From: Mesorhizobium sp.
GTDB lineage: Bacteria > Pseudomonadota > Alphaproteobacteria > Rhizobiales > Rhizobiaceae
Reading direction: 5' to 3'
Assembly: GCF_004963255.1 (NCBI RefSeq)
Contig: NZ_SUGA01000009.1
Span: forward strand, 124,001-188,000
DNA length: 64,000 nt
Position numbers and translations under genes: made by a program. The notes below the pieces were generated by a model. The model was not told where the DNA came from and searched no databases. It was given only the letters and a program-made list of their open reading frames with translations. Below, one piece after another: positions 41,991 through 50,044 of the stretch (position 1 is its first letter; each line of letters begins with the position of its first letter).

Positions 41991-42502
41991 GCGCCGTACT
42001 CCCGCGCCAGGTCGGCGACGATCCCAGTAATCACGGCGTCGCCGCTGATGGCCTGGCCCGTGGTGGTGCGAGCCCAAACCGTCATTCCGGCAAAGTCGGA
42101 ATCGGTTTTCTCGCCTTTGGCCGCCAGCTTCTCGGCAAGCCAATCCGACACAATCCAGTGTTCGAACACCTCGCGGTCATAGGGTTCGATGTCGTTTTCT
42201 TCGCAGCAGTCGTGCCACGCTTCAGCGGCGGATTCGTGCACCGACGACGGCACCCAGCCGCGATCATTGCGCGGGCGCCAGTAATAGCCCTTGTTGACGA
42301 TCTCATTTCGAAGCAGCTCAAAGCCGGCCTGTGTCGCGGCCTCTTCATAGTCGGCGATCGGCGCGGCCAGTTCCTGCGCCTGGTCCATCAACGATCCGAG
42401 ATCGTCCGCGCCGTGCGGATAGTCCGCACCGGCAAGCGTCGAGACCAGATACGAAACGCAATAGTGGACTTCGGCCGAAACCAATTGTTCTGCAGTGCGC
42501 AT
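41987..42502 (-). CDS. Hypothetical phage protein (171 aa)
   Basis: From ATG 42502, preceded by GAAAGGGAA and hairpin 3; the in-frame extension to 42592 crosses the hairpin and is rejected. Acidic, with helices and WVPSSVHESAAEAWHDCCEE. Not recognised. Confidence 0.65.
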   Translation of the reverse strand: MRTAEQLVSAEVHYCVSYLVSTLAGADYPHGADDLGSLMDQAQELAAPIADYEEAATQAGFELLRNEIVNKGYYWRPRNDRGWVPSSVHESAAEAWHDCCEENDIEPYDREVFEHWIVSDWLAEKLAAKGEKTDSDFAGMTVWARTTTGQAISGDAVITGIVADLAREYGA

Positions 42503-42521
42503 TTCAGTTCCCTTTCGAAAA

Positions 42522-42537
42522 GGCCCACAATCGGGCC
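42522..42537 (-). promoter_or_regulatory. Start-associated hairpin 3
   Basis: RNA sense GGCCC-GATTGT-GGGCC followed by TTTTCGAAAGGGAA; ends 19 nt before the ATG at 42502. The T-run makes this copy look like a short terminator as well. Confidence 0.75.
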
Positions 42538-42632
42538 GGCATCGGTCACGATTGACCATCGGGCGAGCGCATGGCGCTTGCCGGAAAGGCAATCGAGGGG
42601 AGAGGCGCGGCCCGAAGGCCGCGCCCGATCGG

Positions 42633-42869
42633 TCAGATGAGCTTGATTACGGCGGTGAGCGCGCCGAACAGGGTGAGCGACGCACCGCCGAGCATCAGGG
42701 CGAACTTGAGCGATTGAGCGTCAAGCGCGGCCTTCAGATCGGTTTTGGTCACCAGTTCGGACATGATGAAGTCCCGCGCGGCTTCAGCGTGCGCCTCGGC
42801 ATGCTCTCGCTTTATGCCGGCCTCAGCGAGGCGCTTTGCATAGCCAAGCGTATCATATGCAACGGTCAT
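42633..42869 (-). CDS. DUF1640-like protein: coiled coil plus C-terminal helix
   Basis: 78 aa. YDTLGYAKRLAEAGIKREHAEAHAEA and LVTKTDLKAAL are the pattern of DUF1640/CCDC90-like small proteins, ending in a hydrophobic helix (FALMLGGASLTLFGALTAVI). Such proteins are common in bacteria and phages without known role. Starts 3 nt after the preceding gene ends. Confidence 0.75.
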   Translation of the reverse strand: MTVAYDTLGYAKRLAEAGIKREHAEAHAEAARDFIMSELVTKTDLKAALDAQSLKFALMLGGASLTLFGALTAVIKLI

Positions 42870-42872
42870 GGG

Positions 42873-43097
42873 TCAGCCCTCTTTCGGGAAGCGGAAGTTG
42901 TAGAGCCCGGTCGGGCCGAAATCGGGGTTGTTGCGCAGTCCGTGCAGGATCGAACCCCGGTTGCTCATGTCTTCGGCAACGCGCAAGCGCGCGTTGTACC
43001 AGTCGAGCGAAAGGGCCTCTTTCCACTTACGGCCGAACTCTTTCGCATAGGACCGCAGGGCGGCTATTTCATAGGCGTCTGGCTTGTGACGTGCCAT
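42873..43097 (-). CDS. Small hypothetical protein (74 aa)
   Basis: Basic, begins MARHKPDAYEIAALRSYAKE and ends in GLYNFRFPKEG. Not recognised; adjacent to the DUF1640-like gene. Confidence 0.55.
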   Translation of the reverse strand: MARHKPDAYEIAALRSYAKEFGRKWKEALSLDWYNARLRVAEDMSNRGSILHGLRNNPDFGPTGLYNFRFPKEG

Positions 43098-43107
43098 CGG
43101 GCCGGCC

Positions 43108-43212
43108 TCAGATGTTCAGCCATGCGCGCTTGGCAGCGCGTGCGGTGCGGCGCGTGTCGCGGCGGATACGCCCCTGCGGGGTGTCGGAGAACTGGCGGCG
43201 TTCGGTCTTCAT
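43108..43212 (-). CDS. Tiny Arg-rich protein (34 aa)
   Basis: From ATG 43212, preceded by GAAAGGGAAA and hairpin 4: MKTERRQFSDTPQG then a run rich in Arg, Thr and Ala. The presence of the start-associated hairpin supports it as a real gene. Possibly nucleic-acid binding. Confidence 0.5.
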   Translation of the reverse strand: MKTERRQFSDTPQGRIRRDTRRTARAAKRAWLNI

Positions 43213-43232
43213 GGTCTTTCCCTTTCAGATGT

Positions 43233-43248
43233 GGCCCACACTCGGGCC
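43233..43248 (-). promoter_or_regulatory. Start-associated hairpin 4
   Basis: RNA sense GGCCC-GAGTGT-GGGCC, ending 20 nt before the ATG at 43212, with GAAAGGGAAA between. Confidence 0.72.
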
Positions 43249-43299
43249 GGTTGCGGCCTAGCGGCCATGAAACCGGCCCGCAGGCCGGAAACAAAGACG

Positions 43300-43500
43300 C
43301 TAGAGGGGAAGCGTATCGAACTCGGGGTTGTGGTCGGTGATCCCGAGGTGACGCGGCTTGGCCCACGAATACCGGGCGATTTCGCATAGCTGATCCCAGC
43401 CCTTGCGCGGCGTGCCGTCCGGGTAGAGAGGCCGCGCCTTGACGTCGGCTTCATAGTCGGCGCGCCCGCGTTCGATGTATGCCGCGCGGTCAGTCGTCAT
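43300..43500 (-). CDS. Small hypothetical protein (66 aa)
   Basis: From ATG 43500 (MTTDRAAYIERGRADYEAD), GAGG upstream. The product ends HNPEFDTLPL. Overlaps the previous gene by 11 nt. Not recognised. Confidence 0.6.
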   Translation of the reverse strand: MTTDRAAYIERGRADYEADVKARPLYPDGTPRKGWDQLCEIARYSWAKPRHLGITDHNPEFDTLPL

Positions 43501-43735
43501 AGTCGTCAACCTCGCAAGAGAGGACCCCGCCGGCGAGATCGGGCGCGACCGGGGGCACGTCGCCCATACCGTCGGGCTGGACGCGGCCCAACTGGACCGC
43601 CTGCATGTCTGCGGCCGTCAATCCGGCTTCCATGCGCGAAATGCAGTCTTCGCCGGTCAGCCGGCTATCCATGACGTAAACGACCGGCCCATGTGAGGTG
43701 TAGACGGTGGCGAGGAAAACGAAGGCTTTCAGCAT
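43490..43735 (-). CDS. Small hypothetical protein, possible signal peptide (81 aa)
   Basis: A hydrophobic start (MLKAFVFLATVYTSHGPVV) may be a signal or membrane segment; the rest is acidic and ends EVDDYDD. Not recognised. Confidence 0.55.
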   Translation of the reverse strand: MLKAFVFLATVYTSHGPVVYVMDSRLTGEDCISRMEAGLTAADMQAVQLGRVQPDGMGDVPPVAPDLAGGVLSCEVDDYDD

Positions 43736-43738
43736 GGT

Positions 43739-43975
43739 TCAGCTCTCGACCTTGCGCACGTCCGAGAAACGACGATCCCACGACACACCGCGCACGGCGA
43801 CGTCAACAGAGACAGCCGGCGTATGGCCGCCGCAGCTCTGGCCGTCCACGCGTTGCCAGCGGTAGCGCGTCACGCGCCGGCCCTTGCGGGTGGTGGTGAA
43901 CGCGACGACGTGGGCAGGGACGAGGCCGGCCCAAGGGTCAGAAAACATAGCGGTAGCGAGGGAGAGGGTAGACAT
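43739..43975 (-). CDS. Small hypothetical protein (78 aa), first gene of the 44-kb leftward operon
   Basis: Preceded by AAAAGGGC and hairpin 5, and 86 nt from the repressor operator at 44062. The product holds TTTRKGRRVTRYRWQRVDG, basic and beta-like. Not recognised. Confidence 0.6.
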   Translation of the reverse strand: MSTLSLATAMFSDPWAGLVPAHVVAFTTTRKGRRVTRYRWQRVDGQSCGGHTPAVSVDVAVRGVSWDRRFSDVRKVES

Positions 43976-43996
43976 GTGGCAGTGCCCTTTTGAGGT

Positions 43997-44012
43997 GGCT
44001 CACAATCGAGCC
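43997..44012 (-). promoter_or_regulatory. Start-associated hairpin 5
   Basis: RNA sense GGCTC-GATTGT-GAGCC, ending 21 nt before the ATG at 43975. The T:A pair replacing C:G at the fourth stem position is compensated on the other arm. Confidence 0.75.
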
Positions 44013-44061
44013 GGTTTACAAACACACTCTCTCAAAAAAGCCCGAGCGATGCAAGAAAAAA

Positions 44062-44074
44062 GTGCGTAACGCAC
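44062..44074. promoter_or_regulatory. Distal repressor operator
   Basis: GTGCGTAACGCAC fits the GTGC-N5-GCAC palindrome of the immunity region exactly; a half-like GTGCATG follows at 44083. It lies before the leftward small-gene operon, so this operon is probably silent in the lysogen. Confidence 0.72.
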
Positions 44075-44646
44075 GGTCCAAAGTGCATGTTTTTCGCGGT
44101 GGCAACGCCGGCCTGGAGTGACAGGACCAGCCCAAGACATGGCCTTATATATCGAAACGGTTTGACTTGCTTTCGCCTGGTCTTGCAGCTCGCCAGTGCT
44201 TGCGCCCTACATACTCACAACTCCGCGACTCGCCCCGCAACTGGACCGTGTGAGCACTTTTGCCCTATAAGCACGCTCACACCCGATAGCATGGCGACGC
44301 ATGCCAGCGCCCAGCTAGTCCGGCCCTCGCTACCCCACACCGCACGCCCTGCCCCACGCTCATACGCATGGCATAGCCGCACGCTGGACGCGTGCGCCTG
44401 CCCCGTGTGCCCTGCCCTCGCCCTGTGTGCTGCAGCTCCTCAGCGCCTCGCCCCGCCCTCGAGCAATGGGCAGGAAAAGAGGCTTAGGGACCGTATGAGG
44501 GGGTGAGAGCCCGCGAGGCGCAGCCCCGCGGCAAATCACCGACCTTATCTCGCATAGAGGCCTTCCGCTGCCATGAGGCCGATTTCTGTCAAGAAAAATC
44601 GGCTGGAAGCCTTGGTAGCGCTGAAAATTCTTGAGAGCGGAAAACC

Positions 44647-44690
44647 GGACAAACTCGGGACAAAACCGGGACAAACTCGGGACAGATCGA
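44647..44690 (+). repeat. Four 11-bp phased GGAC repeats
   Basis: GGACA at 44647, 44658, 44669 and 44680, with units alternating between ...AAACTCG and ...AAAACCG. Same spacing and core as the array at 31240. Candidate binding sites for a replication or packaging protein. Confidence 0.55.
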
Positions 44691-44840
44691 TTTCGGTAAT
44701 GAAGTCGAAATCCTGTTTGAAAGTCGGGGGATTGACCGGGCTGGCGAAGGGCCGCAAATTCTCGCGCGTTGCCCCTCGCGTAGACGCTAAATTCTGACCT
44801 CTCGAGGCCACGGGCGGCGGCCGATAGGCCGACCGACCGC

Positions 44841-44856
44841 TCGTAGAGCTCTACGA
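44841..44856. repeat. 16-bp perfect palindrome
   Basis: TCGTAGAGCTCTACGA. Its halves match the inverted repeat at 20177-20219. It is 25 nt beyond the stop of the small gene at 44882 on that gene's sense strand, without a T-run, so a protein site is more likely than a terminator. Confidence 0.5.
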
Positions 44857-44881
44857 TCTCGGGATAGTGCTAGGCACCCGC

Positions 44882-45088
44882 TCACGGTGCGGCGTCTATC
44901 AGCGCCCGGATCTCGTCGGGAGTCTGTAAGACAAGATAAGATAGCGGGTGGTCGTTGCCTGGAACCGACATAACAACGTTCGTCCCTGTGGCGTTTACAC
45001 CCCAGCGCATGAAGCTGACGATGTGGTCGACATTGATATCGACGCGGTTTGCGTTCTGGCCGTGCATCGTGAGCGTAATGAACACCAC
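44882..45088 (-). CDS. Small beta-rich protein, FlbD-like (tentative)
   Basis: 68 aa from a GTG with GGAGGGACC upstream. FITLTMHGQNANRVDINVDHI and YLVLQTPDEIRALI recall the short FlbD-like fold. It stands alone, divergent from the late genes. Family link is weak and by eye. Confidence 0.55.
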   Translation of the reverse strand: MVFITLTMHGQNANRVDINVDHIVSFMRWGVNATGTNVVMSVPGNDHPLSYLVLQTPDEIRALIDAAP

Positions 45089-45123
45089 TTGGTCCCTCCG
45101 TTGAGCGTGCCAAATAACTCTAT

Positions 45124-45708
45124 ATGAAAATCACGGCAGCCTTCCATCAGGATTCCGAGATCGCTCGCTTCCTGCGAAAGTTGGAGGGGCCGGGAATGGA
45201 GGTCGCCGCGGCGCGCGGCCTCAACGAACACGCCGGCGAGCAAATGCGCCAGTCGGTCGTTCGCATCGCTGCATCGACTGGCGTTCCTGCCGGCCGCGTG
45301 CGGAAGAAGACCAAGGTCGTCAAGGCCGCGCCAGGCCAGATCATGATGGCCGAGGTGGTGACGGCCGATGTCGCCATCCCGCTGTCTGAATATGGCAACC
45401 CAGTATGGGTTCGGGATCTTAACCCGATGTCGGACGGCAAGCGCGGTGGCCCGGTCAGCTCAATGCGCGGTGTCGAGGCCACGGGATGGAATGTCCGGCG
45501 CCAGTTTCCGCACTCGTTCCTCGCCAACGGCCAGGTCGTCGTGCGCACAACCAGGAACAGGTTTCCGTTGAAGGTTCTCTCCATGGCGGTGCTCGCCAAT
45601 GAACTGGCGAAGCCCAGCCGGCCGAATGTGCCGGCGGCCGAGAAGTTCGCGGCGCTGGACCTGGAAAAGCGTGTCGTCCGCAATGTGATCAGGACGCTCG
45701 GACTGTAG
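45124..45708 (+). CDS. Prophage minor tail protein Z-like
   Basis: 194 aa. The pattern (RGLNEHAGEQMRQSVVRIAAS, VAIPLSEY, PHSFLANGQVVVRTTRNRFPLKVL) fits the gpZ-type tail completion family. It lies just before the terminase rather than within the tail genes. First gene of the rightward late block. Confidence 0.68.
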   Translation: MKITAAFHQDSEIARFLRKLEGPGMEVAAARGLNEHAGEQMRQSVVRIAASTGVPAGRVRKKTKVVKAAPGQIMMAEVVTADVAIPLSEYGNPVWVRDLNPMSDGKRGGPVSSMRGVEATGWNVRRQFPHSFLANGQVVVRTTRNRFPLKVLSMAVLANELAKPSRPNVPAAEKFAALDLEKRVVRNVIRTLGL

Positions 45709-45712
45709 CATC

Positions 45713-46258
45713 GTGGGCAGGCCGATCGGGAAGAAGCCGTCGACGCCGACGGCGATCCCGCACACCTGCTCGAAAGGCGACCTCGCCAACCTGCTCGGCA
45801 TCTCGGTCCGCTCGGTTTCGGATTGGGACCAGAAGGGCGTGCTCAAACGCACCCCCGGGCGCGGGCGTTTCGAGACGGTAGCGTCGGTCAACGGCTACAC
45901 CGCGGCACTCCGCGAGCAGGCCGCCGGTAGGGCATCCGCCACCGGGCAGTCGCTCACCGACGAGCGGGCGCTGACCGAGAAGGTCATTCGGCAGATCAAG
46001 GAGCGTGAGCTCGCCAAACTGACAGGCGACACGCTGACCCTCGCCGAGGTGATGGAAAGCTGGTCGATGTTCGCGCAGACGGTGCGCGCGGCGATGCTGT
46101 CCATCCCGGGCAAGGCGCGATCGACGATTCCGCACCTGACGGCGCACGACGCCGACGTCTTGAAGCAAATGTGCCGCGACATCCTGATGGACCTGGCCGA
46201 AGAGGTCGAGGCTGCCGTGGTTTCCGGCGCGCCCGAGGAGATCTCGGGTGAGAAGTGA
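45713..46258 (+). CDS. Terminase small subunit, Nu1-like
   Basis: 181 aa, GTG start. The HTH near residue 20 (SKGDLANLLGISVRSVSDWDQKG) and following winged part are Nu1-like; the C-terminal half is helical. It would select phage DNA for packaging. Overlaps the large subunit by 11 nt. Confidence 0.87.
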   Translation: MGRPIGKKPSTPTAIPHTCSKGDLANLLGISVRSVSDWDQKGVLKRTPGRGRFETVASVNGYTAALREQAAGRASATGQSLTDERALTEKVIRQIKERELAKLTGDTLTLAEVMESWSMFAQTVRAAMLSIPGKARSTIPHLTAHDADVLKQMCRDILMDLAEEVEAAVVSGAPEEISGEK

Positions 46259-48077
46259 GGCCGTCCAGCGCCTTTTCGGCGCGATCGCCAAAGGCCTGCG
46301 GCCGCCCGAAACGCTCTCGTATTCGCAGTGGGCGGCAAAGCATTTCCGCCTCTCGGCGACATCGTCGGCGGCACCAGGTCGGTTCCGGCCGTGGAAATTC
46401 CAGCGTGGCATTCTGGATGCCATGGGCGACCCGCTGATCGAGCGGGTCTCGGTCATCAAGAGCGCGCGAACCGGCTACACCGTCAGCCTCATCGCGACGA
46501 TCGGCGCTTACGCGGTCAACGACCCGTGCCCGATCATCCTGCTGATGCCGACGGATGACGACGCCCGCGGCATCGCCGTCGACGAGCTCGACCCGGCGTT
46601 CCGTGACACGCCGGCGCTGCGCGATGTGATGCGCGTCGGCCGCTTCGACGGCCGCAACACGCTGACCCAGCGCATGTTGCTCGGCGGCGGGTCGCTGAAG
46701 ATCCTGTCGGCCCTGGCGCCGCGCAACCTCCGCCGCCACACGGCCAAGGTGCTGCTGTGCGACGAGGTCGACGGCATGAAGGTCACCTCGGAAGGTGACC
46801 CGATCAAGCTGGCCGAAAAGCGCACGACGTCGTTCGCCGATCGGAAAATCATCATCGGCTCGACGCCGACCGACGAAGCCACCTCGATCGTCATCAAACG
46901 ATATGAGGAATCGGACAAGCGGATCTTCGAGATTCCGTGCGTGCATTGCGAGACGCCGTTCGAATTGCTCTGGGAGCACCTGGATTGGAAAGCGGGCCAG
47001 CCGGAAACGGTGGTCTGCATCTGCCCACACTGCGGGACCGAGATCGAAGAGCGGTTCAAGCCGCAGATGGTCGAGGCGGGCGAGTGGCGCGCTACGGCAC
47101 CGCAGGTCAAGGGCCATGCCGGCTTCCGGTTGAACGCGCTGATTTCGCAGTTCGCGAACGCGTCCTGGCCGAAGCTGGTCGAGGAATTCGAGAAGGCCCG
47201 GAAAGCCGGCCCTTCCGATATGCAGGTGTTCTACAACACCGTGCTCGGCAAAGTCTGGTCGACCGCGATCAACTACGTCAACGAGAACCAGCTTCTCGCC
47301 CGGTGCGAGAATTTCGGTATCGAGTGGGACCACAACAAGTCGGAGTGGCGCCAGGACATCCCCGAGGATGTCGCCTACATCACGGCCGGCGTCGACGTGC
47401 AGCCCGATCGCCTCGAGGTGGTGCTGATCGGCTGGTCGAGGAACCATCGTTACATCCTTGGGCACATGATCATCCGCGGCTCGGCGCTGCTGCAGACGAC
47501 GTGGGACGAGCTCGACGCACTGCTGATGACGGTGTGGAAGCACCCGCTCGGCGGCGAGATCGGGATCGAGGCCGGCTGCGTCGACTCCGGCGACGGCAAC
47601 ATGACCCAGCGGGTCTACGACTATTGCGAGAAGACCCAAGGTCGCAAGATCGTGGCGATCAAGGGCGACGACGGCCCTCGCCCGGTTCTGAAGGCCAGCG
47701 CGACAAAGCGCCGGAACCGGACGGCGACGCTCTACATCGTCGGTGTCGAGCAGGTGAAGACCGACATCCTGGTCAGCTTGCCTCTCGAGCCGAGCGAGGC
47801 GCAGTCGTTCCGGTTCGGCAACTCGCTGACCGAAGACTATTTCGTGCAGCTCACCGCCGAGCGGCGGGAGCTCAAATACAACAAGCAAAGTGGCCGGCCC
47901 GAAATCGTCTTCGTCCGCATAGGCAAGCGGAAGGCGGAGGGTCTGGACTGCACCGTCTACGGGATCGCGGCAAAGCAGCTTTGCCGCTTCGATTTTGACA
48001 CCCGCTATGCCGATCTGAGGGGCAAGCCGATACCGCGGCCGAGCCTGAGAGACAGCGTCAAGCGGCTTCACGGCTAG
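46248..48077 (+). CDS. Terminase large subunit, lambda gpA family
   Basis: 609 aa, GTG start. Features of gpA-like terminases include the Walker A-like region VIKSARTGYT, LLCDEVDGM (Walker B), a zinc pair CVHC...CPHCGTEIEERF, and nuclease-domain motifs (GVDVQPDRLEV, GCVDSGDGN). It cuts and pumps phage DNA into the head. Confidence 0.94.
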   Translation: MRSEAVQRLFGAIAKGLRPPETLSYSQWAAKHFRLSATSSAAPGRFRPWKFQRGILDAMGDPLIERVSVIKSARTGYTVSLIATIGAYAVNDPCPIILLMPTDDDARGIAVDELDPAFRDTPALRDVMRVGRFDGRNTLTQRMLLGGGSLKILSALAPRNLRRHTAKVLLCDEVDGMKVTSEGDPIKLAEKRTTSFADRKIIIGSTPTDEATSIVIKRYEESDKRIFEIPCVHCETPFELLWEHLDWKAGQPETVVCICPHCGTEIEERFKPQMVEAGEWRATAPQVKGHAGFRLNALISQFANASWPKLVEEFEKARKAGPSDMQVFYNTVLGKVWSTAINYVNENQLLARCENFGIEWDHNKSEWRQDIPEDVAYITAGVDVQPDRLEVVLIGWSRNHRYILGHMIIRGSALLQTTWDELDALLMTVWKHPLGGEIGIEAGCVDSGDGNMTQRVYDYCEKTQGRKIVAIKGDDGPRPVLKASATKRRNRTATLYIVGVEQVKTDILVSLPLEPSEAQSFRFGNSLTEDYFVQLTAERRELKYNKQSGRPEIVFVRIGKRKAEGLDCTVYGIAAKQLCRFDFDTRYADLRGKPIPRPSLRDSVKRLHG

Positions 48078-48084
48078 GATAATC

Positions 48085-49764
48085 ATGGGCCTTTTCGAGC
48101 GTTTCAGGCGACCGGCGCAGCGGTCGACCTCGCCCGTTCCAAGGCCGAAGGCGGCGTATTTCAACGGGGAGAAGAACCCGTTCCTGTTCGGCTGGAACCC
48201 TCAGCTTCGCGAGCACCAGCAGGATGTGCAGGCCTCGTGGGAGAAGGCCGCCGCGCGCGCGATCTCGGCGGTGCAGAACTCGGGCTTTATCGCCGGCATC
48301 GTCGAGGTGGCGTCGGGCAGCACCGTCGGCGCCGGCCTGCGCATGGCGTGCCGGCCGGACGGCGACGAGCTCGGCTGGAACGCCGAATACACCACGAAAT
48401 GGGCGCGAAAGGTCGAGGCGCGCTTCCGCGCATGGGCTCGCAAGCCCCTGCATTGCGACGCGAGCGGCGAATACACCTTTGCGCAGCTTCAGCAGGCGGC
48501 GTTCGCGAGCTACCTGGTTTACGGCGAGGTGCTGCCTCTCTTCCCGATGATCCAGCGTCCGGGCGTGCCTTCAATGTCGAAGGTGAAGCTCCTGCCGCCG
48601 ACCAGGATCGTCAACCGCACCGACCCGCTCGCCAACATGGTGCAGGGCGTGAAGGTGGACAGTTGGGGTCTGCATCTCAGCTACCGCTTGCGCGAGCGAG
48701 ACCCGCTGCAGGGCTGGCGCGAGACGACGGTCGCGGCGCGCGACGCCGATGGCCGGCCGAACATGATGCTGATCAAGGATCCGGCGATCGCCACGACGCG
48801 CGGCATCTCGCCGTTCGCCTCCATCCTGAAGGTCACGCGCCAGGTCGATCAGTATTTCGACGCCAACATGACCGCGGCGATGATCCAGACGATCTTCGCC
48901 GCGACCATCCGCACCAACATCTCGGGCGCGGCCGCCTACGACGGGCTCCTGACCCGGAACGACGATAACCAGTTCGACGCGGCCGGCTTCGCCAACGTCA
49001 AGGGCGAGTGGTACGACGAAGCCAAGGTCGACCTGTCGCAGCATGGCCGCATTGCCCACCTCTTCCCGGGCGACGAGCTCGATTTCACCGAGTCCAAGCA
49101 GGGCGGCCAGCAGTTCGACAACATGATGGGCTGGCTGCTGCGCGAGATCTCGCGCGGTGCCGGCGTCACCTACGAAAGCGCCACCGGCGACTACCGCGGC
49201 GCCACCTATTCGTCGGTTCGCATGGCTGGTGCAGTCGAATGGCTGACCGTCCTGCGCCGGCGCGGCAACATCGTGACCCCATTCTGCGACACCGCCGCGG
49301 AATGCTGGCTCGACGAGGAGATCGCCACCGGGCGCATCGAATTTCCAGGCGGCTACCAGAAGTTCCTTGAGCAGAAGGAATTCGCCGCGAAGTTCTCCTG
49401 GACGGGCCCGGCGCGCCCACAGGCCGACGACTACAAGACGGCCAAGGCCTACGAGACCCGCAAGGGGATGCATTCGACGACGCTGCAGGAAATCGGCGAG
49501 GAATACGGCCGCGATTGGGACGACGATATGCGTCAGCGCGCGGCCGAGAACGCCCTCGCCGACGAACTGAAGCTGCCGAAGCCGTGGGCCGCCGTCGACC
49601 TGTTCGAGGTGAAGGGCGGCGACGACGCCGCTCTGAAGGAAGCCGAGAACGCCGGCAAGCCCCAGCCGCAGCAGCCGGCAAAGCCGGCCGGCACCGCACC
49701 GGAGCCCGACCCCGCAAAGGCGCTGGCAGACGAGATCGAACCGAAGCTCGAGGACGAGGAATAA
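48085..49764 (+). CDS. Portal protein, lambda gpB family
   Basis: 559 aa. SFT-like opening (FLFGWNPQLREHQQD), conserved NSGFIAGIVEVASGSTVGAG and the central QVDQYFDANMTAAMIQT identify a lambda-type portal. An acidic Pro/Ala-rich tail follows. It forms the dodecameric DNA entry ring. Confidence 0.94.
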   Translation: MGLFERFRRPAQRSTSPVPRPKAAYFNGEKNPFLFGWNPQLREHQQDVQASWEKAAARAISAVQNSGFIAGIVEVASGSTVGAGLRMACRPDGDELGWNAEYTTKWARKVEARFRAWARKPLHCDASGEYTFAQLQQAAFASYLVYGEVLPLFPMIQRPGVPSMSKVKLLPPTRIVNRTDPLANMVQGVKVDSWGLHLSYRLRERDPLQGWRETTVAARDADGRPNMMLIKDPAIATTRGISPFASILKVTRQVDQYFDANMTAAMIQTIFAATIRTNISGAAAYDGLLTRNDDNQFDAAGFANVKGEWYDEAKVDLSQHGRIAHLFPGDELDFTESKQGGQQFDNMMGWLLREISRGAGVTYESATGDYRGATYSSVRMAGAVEWLTVLRRRGNIVTPFCDTAAECWLDEEIATGRIEFPGGYQKFLEQKEFAAKFSWTGPARPQADDYKTAKAYETRKGMHSTTLQEIGEEYGRDWDDDMRQRAAENALADELKLPKPWAAVDLFEVKGGDDAALKEAENAGKPQPQQPAKPAGTAPEPDPAKALADEIEPKLEDEE

Positions 49765-49767
49765 TCC

Positions 49768-50040
49768 GTGGCGATCGATTTCGACGCGATCTTTGGGGTC
49801 GATGAGTACGACCCCTGTGAGGCGCTGCGCGCGCTGCGTCCCGCCTACATGAAGTTGTCGGTCGGCGGCCAGGTGACGGAAATCACCTTCCGCGACCGCA
49901 CTACCAAATACAGCGCCGGCGATTTCCGCAAACTCGAGGCCATTATCGCGCAGCTCGAGTCGGAATGCGCCAAAAAGCAAGGCCGACCGTCCAAGCGGTC
50001 CGCAATCACCGCCGGCTATCGCCGCGGCTGCATGGAGTGA
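49768..50040 (+). CDS. Head-tail joining protein, gpW-like
   Basis: 90 aa, GTG start. Position (after the portal), size and the pattern YMKLSVGGQVTEITFRDRTTKYSAGDF fit the lambda gpW family of connectors. Confidence 0.78.
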   Translation: MAIDFDAIFGVDEYDPCEALRALRPAYMKLSVGGQVTEITFRDRTTKYSAGDFRKLEAIIAQLESECAKKQGRPSKRSAITAGYRRGCME

Positions 50041-50044
50041 TGCC

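Larger units (their letters stand above)
44075..44881. other. Long non-coding gap between early and late genes
   Basis: About 800 bp with no convincing gene: the frames found here are low-quality in both directions. It holds pyrimidine-rich sequence (44200-44460), the phased GGAC array (44647-44690) and a 16-bp palindrome (44841-44856). Since the late packaging genes begin just to the right, it could hold a packaging or replication site. Confidence 0.6.

Noticed and set aside
44087..44811. Several 70-140 residue frames in the non-coding gap
   Set aside because: Both strands are open only because of composition; no ribosome sites, no motifs and they cover the repeat array.
45996..48164. 722-residue leftward open frame opposite the terminase
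   Set aside because: It is the antisense shadow of a high-GC gene; composition is Arg/Leu/Val-rich without motifs and it overlaps two certain genes.
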